A stretch of DNA of 64,000 nucleotides from Ciona savignyi (Eukaryota; Chordata; Ascidiacea; Phlebobranchia; Cionidae): positions 3,511,477-3,575,476 of the forward strand of contig CH003412.1 in NCBI GenBank assembly GCA_000149265.1, read 5' to 3'. The notes beneath the pieces were generated by a model. The model was not told where the DNA came from. It made no database searches and was given only the letters and a program-made list of their open reading frames with translations. The stretch's first letter is position 1. Each line of letters begins with the position of its first letter. Made by a program: the position numbers and the translations under genes. Below are positions 54,501 through 64,000 of this stretch, piece by piece.

Positions 54501-57500
54501 GCCGTTTCCTGATTCGGTCTCCACCCAATCTCATTTAGAATGCGAGGCGGATCAGTTTCAGTGCGCCTTCGATTTCATCTGCATCGCTCGCCAGTTTCTT
54601 TGTAACGGATTTGAAGATTGTAAAGACGGATCGGACGAATATCTGTGCCAAGGTACCTGTGAAGCTTAGTGCCACCCACCATAATGCGATTTTCTCTTTT
54701 AACCGGTTTACGTGAATATACATTTACACACTTTTAATTAATAAATCTAATCAGCAGGCTTCATTACCTTTACAATATATTGATAGACACCTTAAATCCT
54801 ACCTTCGTAATAGAACCAATCGATATTTTACTTTCAGTAACATTAAAAACCGATTTAATTGTTACAGAAATGTGCAATAATCTGACAACTTTGATCACGA
54901 AAGAAGCTCCTCTGCGAGGTAAGGCGACCAGGTGTGAGATCTTTGGTTCCCCTTTTACTACTAAGTTATTTTAGGTGTCGATGTGGAGAACTGCAGGTTT
55001 GGCTTGAAGGGCCATTTTTGCAACGAAACTTGCGATGTTTGTGAGCCTCCGTTTTGCATACAAGACCCATTTGAGTTGGGTAAATTTGAAATTACACTCC
55101 AAGACGAAACCTGTGTTCCCAACAACAGTCGGATTTTAACACTACGGCATTCATTTGTGGACCGTTTGACCAACGAGAAACTGGTTTCACTATCAAATTT
55201 GTTGCTTCTGAAATTAGTCAATCTCAGCTTCACAGAGCTTGACGTTAATCTCCTAAATAACATTAATCTCGGCATACTTTATTTAAACCGACTTGGACTT
55301 ACTGAAAACTCAATTTCCTTTAACGTCCCTACTTTACTCGTTTTGAACTTGGACTTCAATTATTTTGCCACAATTCCACCACTAGAAGGGATTCCGACTG
55401 TACGACTTCTTTCACTACATGGAAACCGGTTAGAGAGGTTGATTTCTCGCGAATTTTACCCCATTCGAAGCACATTGCGTATTATGTGGCTCGGAAACAA
55501 CATAATCTCATACATCCACTCAAATGCATTTGATGGACTCTACTCCCTACAACATTTAGACCTGAGCAACAACTGCCTGACGTCGTTACACAACGGATTT
55601 CTTCACGATCTCCAAAGTCTAACAAGTTTATTTCTTAACGGAAACGACATAGTTCAGGTATTGTAAACGCTAAGTTGAACATTGTTTTGGTGATTTAGTA
55701 TAAAGATAAAAAAAGCATGTACATACACATAAAAGTAAGATAATCACTTTTAACACCCAGCATAGAAACCGAACATTTTAGTCAACCAACGACTGGCTCA
55801 CCTACATAGTCATAGCTGTTCTATTAAATTATTCAAACAAAATAAATGTTCCATAGATTACACTTATTATTGGTGTGCCAACTATTCGCGTGTGGTTGCC
55901 AAAAGATGTGAATTGCACTAACCTGGTTAGCGACCTGAACTGGAGCTGTCACGAGGTGCCAAGCAATGCTGCAGGGTTTACCCGTGGTGAAGTGCTACCA
56001 CTGTACCAAATCACCGACACCCTTAATAACTGCGCCAACTTTTCTTCCCCGACTTTTAAAACCTTTTCCGACTTCATTGGAGCATGTCGCAATGACGTAC
56101 CACAAAGTTGTGACGTTAGAGCTTGCGCAAGCTTGGACGCATTCACGGACGAGTAAGTATTACAACTACTAGTAGCATAATATTGGGTTAAGCATGCATA
56201 ACTGCACACAGGTGCGAATTATTACCATTTTTACTATAAGTAATGCTTTATGATTATTTTGTTTTGGAGCTATAAAAAGTTGCCGTTTACAGCTGCCTCT
56301 TCAGTATTGAAGGCAATACGGGAAGCAATAACTGTCAAGTCAACTGTGCTTGTACTGAACATCAATTTAACTGCGAGAACACACAACTGCAAATCCGCAG
56401 GCCCGAGCGAATTTGCTTGCATTCTAACATTACACAACTCTTGTTAAAGAAAGTCCAAGTTAGTGAACGGGATATGAGAGAAATTCTTACGAATATCTTT
56501 TCCCTGACAACATTGTCCCTACGCGAAATGAACTCTTCCATTTTAAATCAAGTTTTGAATGAGAAAAATGAATGCAAACTACTCAGTGTAATTTATACTC
56601 AATCCGATTTACAAGGTGTGCCAGAGTTTTTGATGAACTGCACTTCTATTGAACGTTTGGATATCAGCAGCAATCTTATTTCAAGAATTTTAGAACATGA
56701 CTTTCGTCGACTCACAGAACTAAAACATTTAAATCTACACAATAACAGACTTCAAAGAATAGAGAGGGGTTCATTTTCTAGCCTTGTCAAACTTGAAACA
56801 GTTGACATTTCTGAAAACAAAGATGTATTATATGATAATAGTTTGTTCTCAAGTCAGAGCAAGCTGATTAATGTTTTAGGGAACGATTTCATTATATGCT
56901 GTCTCGCTCGGAAAACTTCTTCAACATCTTTGCGTTTTTGCAGTCCTGTAGACGCCATATCATCTTGTGAAAGGCTTATTGCTAAGGACTATATCAGGGC
57001 CTTAATCTGGATTCAAGCTCTTATAGCTATTATTGGAAACGTGTTGGTCGCAATTCTCAGAGCAAAAGAATATCCCAAACAAGAGAGCAGAGGTGGAAAG
57101 CTAAACTCCAGTTTTGTTGGAGTTTTATCAATAGCCGATTTACTTATGGGATTGTTTCTTCTAATAATTGCAATCGTGGATTCGGTATACAGGGTGGAAT
57201 TTTACAAAATTGCAAAAACTTGGAGACTTGACAGCGCCTTGTGTCGATTTTGTGGTTTTCTTTCTTTGTTTTCAGCCGAAGCATCTGTATTCACGTTGCT
57301 TGTTATCACGTTTACACGCATGGTTTCAATCGTTAGTCCGATATACTATCTAAGAGCTAACTTGCATATCTTTCGCTTCGCTATGTTGATAGCATGGACA
57401 GTAGCGTTATCGATTTCAGTAGTTCCCCTTTTTCGTTTTCGAACTTTCTTTTCCAAAACGAGTCTATGTCTTCCCGCGTTTTACTCTTCAACCAGCGATG

Positions 57501-57922
57501 ACGACTGGATCTATTCTATATTCGTCATCATTCTTAACTTGGTTGCCTTCTTAGCCATGATGACATCATACCTCGTAATAATCGTCGCCACACGACGGAG
57601 TCAGACGCGATCTGAAGAAAGGCGTTCCAGCAACCCACGACCAAAGGCCAAACTCGGGAAGCGTGTCCTGCTCATCGTGGCAACTGATTTTTTCTGCTGG
57701 ATGCCAGTTTGTATGCTTGGATTTGTATCAATAGCGAGCGATGGTCTTAATTTTTATAACGATATCTACCCATGGACAGCTGTAATTCTTTTGCCAATCA
57801 ATTCGTCTATGAATCCGCTCATCTACACTTTCCTTACACGGGGCACCATTTGCCAAACCATCACTCAGATGCGAAGTGAAAGTAAGTCAGGATCCAGAAC
57901 GGCAAGTTCAACGGCAAAGTAG
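51508..57922 (+). CDS. LDLa/LRR/7TM receptor, relaxin-receptor (type C LGR) like
   Basis: Eleven exons join in phase to 1107 residues: 51508-51565, 51802-51882, 52557-52613, 53217-53339, 53534-53653, 54070-54180, 54539-54652, 54868-54918, 54975-55657, 55857-56152, 56293-57922. Signal peptide at 1-20; four LDL-receptor class A modules (about 66-221), one per exon, each with a CDG/CNG...D..DE calcium box; a Cys-rich cap; a first LRR block (~280-466; [22 protein letters not shown]); a Cys-rich insert (~475-595); a second LRR block ([22 protein letters not shown]); 7TM (~800-1075) with TM6 CWMP and TM7 [11 protein letters not shown]. The TM3 D/E-R-Y position reads TRM. RXFP1/2 have one LDLa; several modules recall molluscan GRL101. 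The ligand is probably an insulin/relaxin-like peptide or orphan (inference). Confidence 0.87.
52993..53190 (-). repeat. SINE, 5'-truncated, in an intron of the LGR-like gene
   Basis: aataggataatcatgtttat through gttcagacaacaaagcgcct; the tRNA-like head is missing. It ends about 26 bp before the first LDLa exon. Confidence 0.72.
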
Positions 57923-59076
57923 CATAGCCCGACACCATTTCTCAAAAATATTACATACCTTCAAATACAGATTAACTTTTAATCTACATAAATGTGTGTG
58001 TACGTAACATTTCTATGTGAATAATTTCGTTGCTATTTCTATTGTTTAAAAGTTGTTTTACACTTAGCATCCCCGAGTCGCCCATAACGTATTTTTTCTT
58101 TGTGTAATTTAAAAAAGTAGACGGCGTCCAACTAGTTGGTAAGAGTTGTTTTTATTTGTGTGATTATTGTTCTGTTCGAATTTCAACACCTATAATTGTT
58201 TTCCAGCAATCGCAAACTGCCCTGTACAGACGATTTTTATTGCCAAACACTCTTTGTTGTGCCATTCTGGGCGCTCAGTCTTGCCCATTTTGAAGGGCGG
58301 CGTAACATATATAAGTATCACATTTTTAAATAATAAATTAAATAAAAATATGCACGATGTTTTAGCTTTAATACGTACAGCGAACAACGCAGCAGAAAAA
58401 TAAGGCAAAGCCAATGTTCAGTGCGGTTTCTTCCAAACTACATATTTAAGTGAGATAATAAAATAGAGATTTAGTTGTGTTTTTTAACCCAGTTGGAGTT
58501 GTGCAATCAGATTTAAAAATGTAGTTACTTTGGCCAGGCGATTAACCCAAGTTAAATTCTGACAAATCAATTCAAGTAACCAACAGTCAACTCAACACGT
58601 AATTTCACAGTTGACTTTGGATTTATTTGGAATCCTTAAAATAGGAAAACACCCTTAACAGATTTATTAACTGCGTGGTTAACTATTTGCTCAAAAGAGC
58701 ACGCTACATAATTAAAATTTAAAGTCTAATAAGCATAATTTACAATGCATATTTCAATAAAAGAAATAAAATGTATATATAACCTTATTTATCCAAAAGC
58801 AAAATGTTGGGCGCTATGTTCGCTATAGAAAATAAAATGCTAAAAATGTGCGTGATTATTTGGAGTTTAGGAAATTCACGTGTAAATCTACAAATTTTGG
58901 GTGCGGGATTTTCTATAGGTCATATTATTCACCATATCTAAATGTGTTTAATAACATCTTGGAGGTTTTAGACTAACAAGACATCTTTGTGAAAGCGTTT
59001 ACAGAAAAAAATTATACATGTCCCTTTTTCCAAACAAAACCGATAATAATAATAATGATAATAATAATATTTAATT
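57923..59076. other. Intergenic between convergent genes
   Basis: No gene recognised. aataaa at about 58457 could serve the LGR-like gene. A short (ata)n-type run lies at 59044-59072. Confidence 0.45.
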
Positions 59077-61388
59077 TTAAGCCGGCTTCAGCTTCATTTC
59101 GACGAAATTTAGTCCTGCACAACTAGTGTCATGCCAAGCCATACTGACGCATGTGTAGGAACATGGTCGGTATGGTCCGTTTAAATTACATCGATGGCAA
59201 CTCTTATACCACCATGCGCCACGTAAATCGACTGCACAATTTGTACTGGACTGGTCGTTGTCTTTATCCTTTGTTGAAAACATTTGTCCACTGTGGTACG
59301 TCAGAGAATCTCCTTGAAAATTAAAGGATATAGGATAGGATAGGGTATATTTATGTGTATCCCCGTGAATGGGAAAACCAAGGGGGTTAACACACGGGCA
59401 ATCGTCATATCACCTCGCACCCACCGTCGGGTGACCGGAGCTATTGCAGTGTGTTGTGATTTAATTTAGTAGAACCCATTAATCCGTTGAGTCCATGCAA
59501 TGTCCGTAAAGTGCCTTGCCAAAAAACACAAGCGATTAGCTAGCAACCAGTTTCGCACCTGCAACCTTTCGATTGAAAGGCGAAGCACTTAACCGCCAGG
59601 CTAACCGACCGGACACAGTTTCTTGAATAAAACCTTGACTGACAGAACGGTAAGCCACCTAAATACACTATATAATATACAGCGAACCTATAGTGAAAAA
59701 CTCACCACAAATTCACAAAATTTGGAAATTTTAAAACCATGTATAAATAAAATAAACTATTTCTTACTTGGTGTTCCACTGTGACCACTGACGTTTAATG
59801 TGTAGTTGGTGGCAGCGCTATCGACCGCAAAGTGCCTGTTTAGATATCGTATATATATTTAAACTTGTAAAACATAAAAAGGTTACAATACCATGCAAAC
59901 GATAAATGTATTTCTATTCTAGTGATAACTGGTATATATAGTAATTGTTAAGTGTAATTAAGCAGTCATATCATTTGGAATATCACTTACGAATATTTAA
60001 CAAAACGCCAATTTTTTTCACAAGTTTCAAAATCTATTCTAAGTTGTTGAGGGGTTCCATCCGTTGTTAAAAAGTGAAGGTTATCTAGGCCTGTGGATAA
60101 AAATACGTAGTTAAATTTAGGATTAAATCATATAGTTCTTCACATGAAGGGTCTCATGCATATATATTTTAAAGGCTTATATTTATCTAACATATGGTGC
60201 GATTTATTATTGCTTGTCTGGAAATAGCCGTGTTAGTGCTTTGACAGGTTTCTTCTAAGAAATAAACGTAGACCAATGACGATATTTGACTACTGACACG
60301 AGTAATCGAAAGGCATGATCGTAGTGTTTATATATGTGTTGCAGTACACAATACTTCGATATGAACGAATTTCGAACATATGAATGCCTGCCGTGGTACG
60401 CGTTTGCGTAATGTTTTCTTACCTAACCAATGGTTTCCACTCAGACTTCCAAAGCCGGCTTTATATTTTTCCCATCCCACGTAAAAATCAACAGAAGCAT
60501 CAACTCTTCGCTGAAAAACCTTTCAAACATAAAATAGTTCAGTCATTTTTGTTTTTATTTTGGTACAGATAAGTGTATTTTTCTTGGTTTAAAAATTACA
60601 TCTGTCTTTTTTGTTTTCCAAACCTGCGATATCTGATTACATTAAGTCTTCTCACTACGGGAGGCGCGGAAATATTTTTATGCCAGCAACAAAAAAGAGA
60701 TGCATTAGGTTTGAGGTCCTATTTTTGTACCAAACCGGAGTAACATTGCACAAAATCGAATTATACTTGGCAATTATATTAAATACACTACCCACCGTCC
60801 AACCACCGCCATCTGTTTCCATGTCACAATAAACCCGGATTTCCCTATCTGCTGCTGGGTACAAAGAATATATCCCGCTTCTATTTGCACCCAATTCATA
60901 AATCTCTTTACAGTTTTCTAAGAAGGGAAATTGTTATTGTTTTGCACAGACAGTTTATGTATTTAACAAAAACTAGAAGCGATAAACATATATACTTTTG
61001 GTATAAGCAACCCAGTCAACTCGCAGTGTGCCGGACCATCCTTCCATCTTGTCTGTGCGATGCAACCGAATTAGAAATCCATCCCAATCTATATCGCTCA
61101 CACTTATGTTAAACTTAGCGGTGGATGAGGGATCGATTGGCCTTGCTGTTGCAGTAACATAACTTGGGCGAGCGGACATACACATCATATAGATGACTCG
61201 CACTGTTTTTGTGGGTTTTGTCGAGTATACATGAGACTCGAACTTTCCTTGTTCTGATGACTTTTCTACAAAATCGACAAAATAGTTTATATAGCAGAAA
61301 TCAATGCAAGATGTTGTACTTACGATCTTAGAACGGCTCGGGTGTACACGATGAGACAAATGAAAGATATTCTAAACAAACTGATCAT
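59077..61388 (-). CDS. Secreted H-type lectin + fibrinogen C-terminal domain protein
   Basis: Exons on the minus strand: signal exon 61324-61388 ([15 protein letters not shown]; tentative), 60996-61265, 60796-60917, 60423-60519, 59991-60090, 59768-59835, 59077-59312. The second exon encodes an H-type-lectin-like fold ending WDGFLIRLH and [10 protein letters not shown]. The rest is a fibrinogen-related domain: [78 protein letters not shown] (calcium site) and [15 protein letters not shown]. It should be an extracellular carbohydrate-binding protein, perhaps in innate recognition (inference). The exon 1 donor is phase 2 whereas exon 2 needs phase 1, so the first junction is unresolved; all later junctions agree. 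The C-terminus is unusual, with four extra cysteines. Confidence 0.83.
59328..59615 (-). repeat. Full-length SINE in the last intron of the lectin gene
   Basis: ataggataggatagggtata through gctaaccgaccgg. It starts about 14 bp from the acceptor of the last exon (59312). Confidence 0.8.
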
Positions 61389-62930
61389 TTCGACCTGATG
61401 ACTAACTTTATACCTCAAAAATGTAACACTTTATTCGGTACTGGTGCTACTGCTAAGACAAATGTAACACTAAATACAGTCACATTCTGACGCTTTTCCA
61501 AATTATACCACGAAGTAAACATGTTTAACCCATTGAGTTATACATGACACCTTTGTCAGAGCGATTCTGCAAATTCTTGCACCGTATTCATGACGAAATC
61601 TGTTTGTTATGTGTACTTTTCTTCGCATCAACCACGCAACATCACAGCGGTTTAAAAAGATACGATAAAATTTTCCAGCACTTCCAGTGCTGTAACTTCA
61701 GGCCTCAGGAAGCCCTTAGAGGGCTTCGGGGTTAATATATCTTTGGTAAACATGATTGTTTTTACCTAACGAGCCATCCGTTTCTGCTTGCAAACCCAAT
61801 CTATATATATGTATTGTAGCGACATTCGCGGCTTGTGTAATATTTGTTGCACATTATATTAAGTTTTGTGAAATTTGTTTAAGTAAGCCATATATGCATG
61901 CTGCACAGCTTGCGCCTCTTCTGAAAACCTTTGTGCCTCACTTCCTGTGCGTGCCAACGGGATATAATCCCCATGCCATACGTTTTGCAAGCTAATGTTT
62001 CGTGTATAAAGTTTTTGCATTTATTTTATTATCGAAAACGCGTTTTGAAACAAGGACCAAAAATAAAATCGCCTGCTGCTGGGGCGCTGCTCCAGGCATG
62101 TCTAGTCAATCAGTTTAACTGTATGTGTTTTACTGAATTAGTTTATAAGACACAATTCAGAAACCTTCCGAGACGGAGTCAATACGCAGTTTAATTAGTT
62201 GGAGTACTCAGGTCAGGTTCAGTGCTATAGCTATAAGCACGCAAAACAACCACAAAAGAACCTGATTCTCCACAGTATAAACCATGTAAAATGCTGATTG
62301 TGGTTAGGGACCATGAACGCGTCTTAAAGGGATGGTGGTTGACGTTCTTTATTTTAGCATTTGCTTTTATAGTTTATTCTAATCACCATTCACCCACGAC
62401 CACACCCTCCCAAAGCATGAAAATGACCTTTTTATGCGGCTGGTTTTTAACTTAAAAAAACACATTTTAAATTGTATATAAGTCTATATTTTAGAAGTAT
62501 AGAATTCACATTATTTTATAATATTTTTATATTACACCTTGTACACGTTTTTATTAATATTTTTATACCACTGCCGACACAAATTTATAACTTTTTTTAT
62601 ATATTTTTTTATATTTTTTCCCGCCAGCCACCAACTTGTTGCCTTTCCGGCCGGTTTAGACATCCGATTTTACATTATAAGACGCCCTCCGCGGCACAGA
62701 GTATAGCATTATATTTTATAACACCCAACCAAAAAGTCCCCGTTATTCAGTCAATACCCGGTCGGCCCTTGTAAAGCAATTCTGTTTAAAGCTACTCAGT
62801 TTAAATTCAAACCTTTGTCCCACTCCCCTTTGCCCCGACCCCAGACCTGGTCGGACTGTCTTATGGCCCCTGGAAAAATTCCACCCTGCAGATAATTTTT
62901 TTTATTTTTATAACGTCACACATTTATATA
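61389..62930. other. Intergenic, nothing recognised
   Basis: Contains an isolated perfect hairpin gaagccct/agggcttc at about 61711-61729 and a T/A-rich stretch at 62470-62630. Short open frames have no support. Confidence 0.45.
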
Positions 62931-63883
62931 GGGGGAAAGTGGGTAAAATGGGCCACGTGGGTAAAATGGGCCCCCTCCAATTCTCAATATATTTTGAAGA
63001 ATAAAATTTGCTGCAAGAACCATTGTCAGTATATCAAATTATGGAATCTCCAAACCGAAGTTTGAGCGTGAAATCACCAAACTCAATGTTTTCTGTAGTT
63101 ATTTCGGTTTGAGAAGGTCTGAATCTAAATTTGTAATTTTTGTTTTCTGCTAATATATAATAGAAAAGATCAGATACTAAAATAACTTTTACTGTAGTTA
63201 AATAGAACTATATAGCCTAGACCTACTTTTACTGGTAGTAATAAAACTTCTTTTTTAAATAATTTTTTATAGAGATTTTAAGTCGTATGTTGGCACTTGT
63301 CTAATATGGGCCCCCTGTAGTCATTTGGTAACTAACGGGGCTAGACTTGGCATTAACAGTACTAAAGGGCTGGACTTAGCACTAACAGTCATATTATGTG
63401 TTTCACAATAAACTAAACGGGTTTTCTAAATGCTATTAATAACATGAATTGATAGTTATGCTTCCACTAAAGTAGCAAGGTGTTATTGCATTAGTATACT
63501 AGTAACTGGGTATTAAATAAAAAGTAATTGCAGTAATCCAAAGTGTTAAATTAAAAAAAACAAACTACATCATAAAAAGAAAAGTAATAACATTGTTTAT
63601 ATGGGAAGCGAATATTGATACTGTTATCTAACGAAATGTTAATATCGAAAACGGGCCGGAGCCCATTTTAGATTACACCCTTGTCTAAAATGGGCCACTA
63701 ACGAAATATTTTTCTTTGTTAATAAAATATATTTTACAAAAATTATTAGAAAGTTAACATGTTATGTGTGAAGACTTTGGTATTAGGTGACACCACATGA
63801 AAAACTTAAGTCCAGCGGGCTTTATATCAGTAAAAAATCCGATTTGCAACTAAAGGGCCCATTTTACCCATGCACTCTTCCCC
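62931..63883. mobile_element. Non-autonomous TA-flanked DNA transposon (MITE), copy 2
   Basis: 953 bp, same orientation as 229-1180 and differing by scattered substitutions and small indels (roughly 95% alike by eye). Terminal inverted repeats gggggaaagtgggtaaaatg and its complement; TA duplication at 62929-62930 and 63884-63885 within a tatata context. Confidence 0.82.
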
Positions 63884-63885
63884 TA

Positions 63886-64000
63886 TATATATTTTTAATA
63901 GTTTTTTTTAGGTAGGCTACAATTTTTCAATTTAGCACCCTGTAGTCCAGTGAAAGCATATCTGAAAACAACACGCTATATAAATATCCATGTTTAGTTA
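63886..64000. other. Short non-coding end of window
   Basis: Nothing recognised. Confidence 0.4.

Overview
The window is animal nuclear DNA: AT-rich, with small multi-exon genes, GT-AG introns, tRNA-derived SINEs, short inverted-repeat DNA transposons and an LTR element. Gene content and the abundant composite SINE suggest a solitary ascidian, most likely Ciona (inference; species not settled). Two assembly gaps are present (9402-10213 and 37004-37103). I rebuilt gene models by hand from open frames, GT/AG sites and phase matching, so the exon ends are readings rather than transcript evidence.

Layout. 0-4 kb: a ~950-bp TA-flanked MITE, SINE pieces, a hAT-like MITE and a doubtful small gene. 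4.0-5.0 kb (+): an MZB1 (pERp1) orthologue ending in KTEL. 5.5-13.5 kb (-): two tandem SLC46-type MFS transporters with identical internal exon lengths; a hAT MITE has inserted exactly at one splice donor. 15.8-19.0 kb (-): a complete, very young, non-autonomous LTR element with identical LTRs, a protease-like ORF, a polypurine tract and an unusually long tRNA-Trp primer-binding site. 20.7-24.7 kb (+): a nine-exon O-fucosyltransferase-like type II membrane protein. 26.5-47.4 kb (-): one large adhesion GPCR (36 exons read) with a duplicated five-exon N-terminal cassette, a run of phase 1-1 mini-exons, a Thr/Pro mucin stalk, EGF, hormone-receptor-like, GAIN/GPS and 7TM parts; its introns hold SINEs and TTAA-flanked elements. 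51.5-57.9 kb (+): an 11-exon, 1107-residue LDLa/LRR/7TM receptor of the relaxin-receptor (type C LGR) kind. 59.1-61.4 kb (-): a secreted H-type-lectin plus fibrinogen-C protein. 62.9-63.9 kb: a second copy of the first MITE.

The genes do not form an obvious pathway. Most encode secretory-route or surface proteins (ER chaperone, transporters, glycosyltransferase, two receptors, a lectin), but I see no evidence of co-regulation. The most unusual observation is the LTR element's primer-binding site: it matches 35 nt of tRNA-Trp, and its single mismatch falls on position 58, the site of the m1A modification that normally stops reverse transcriptase.
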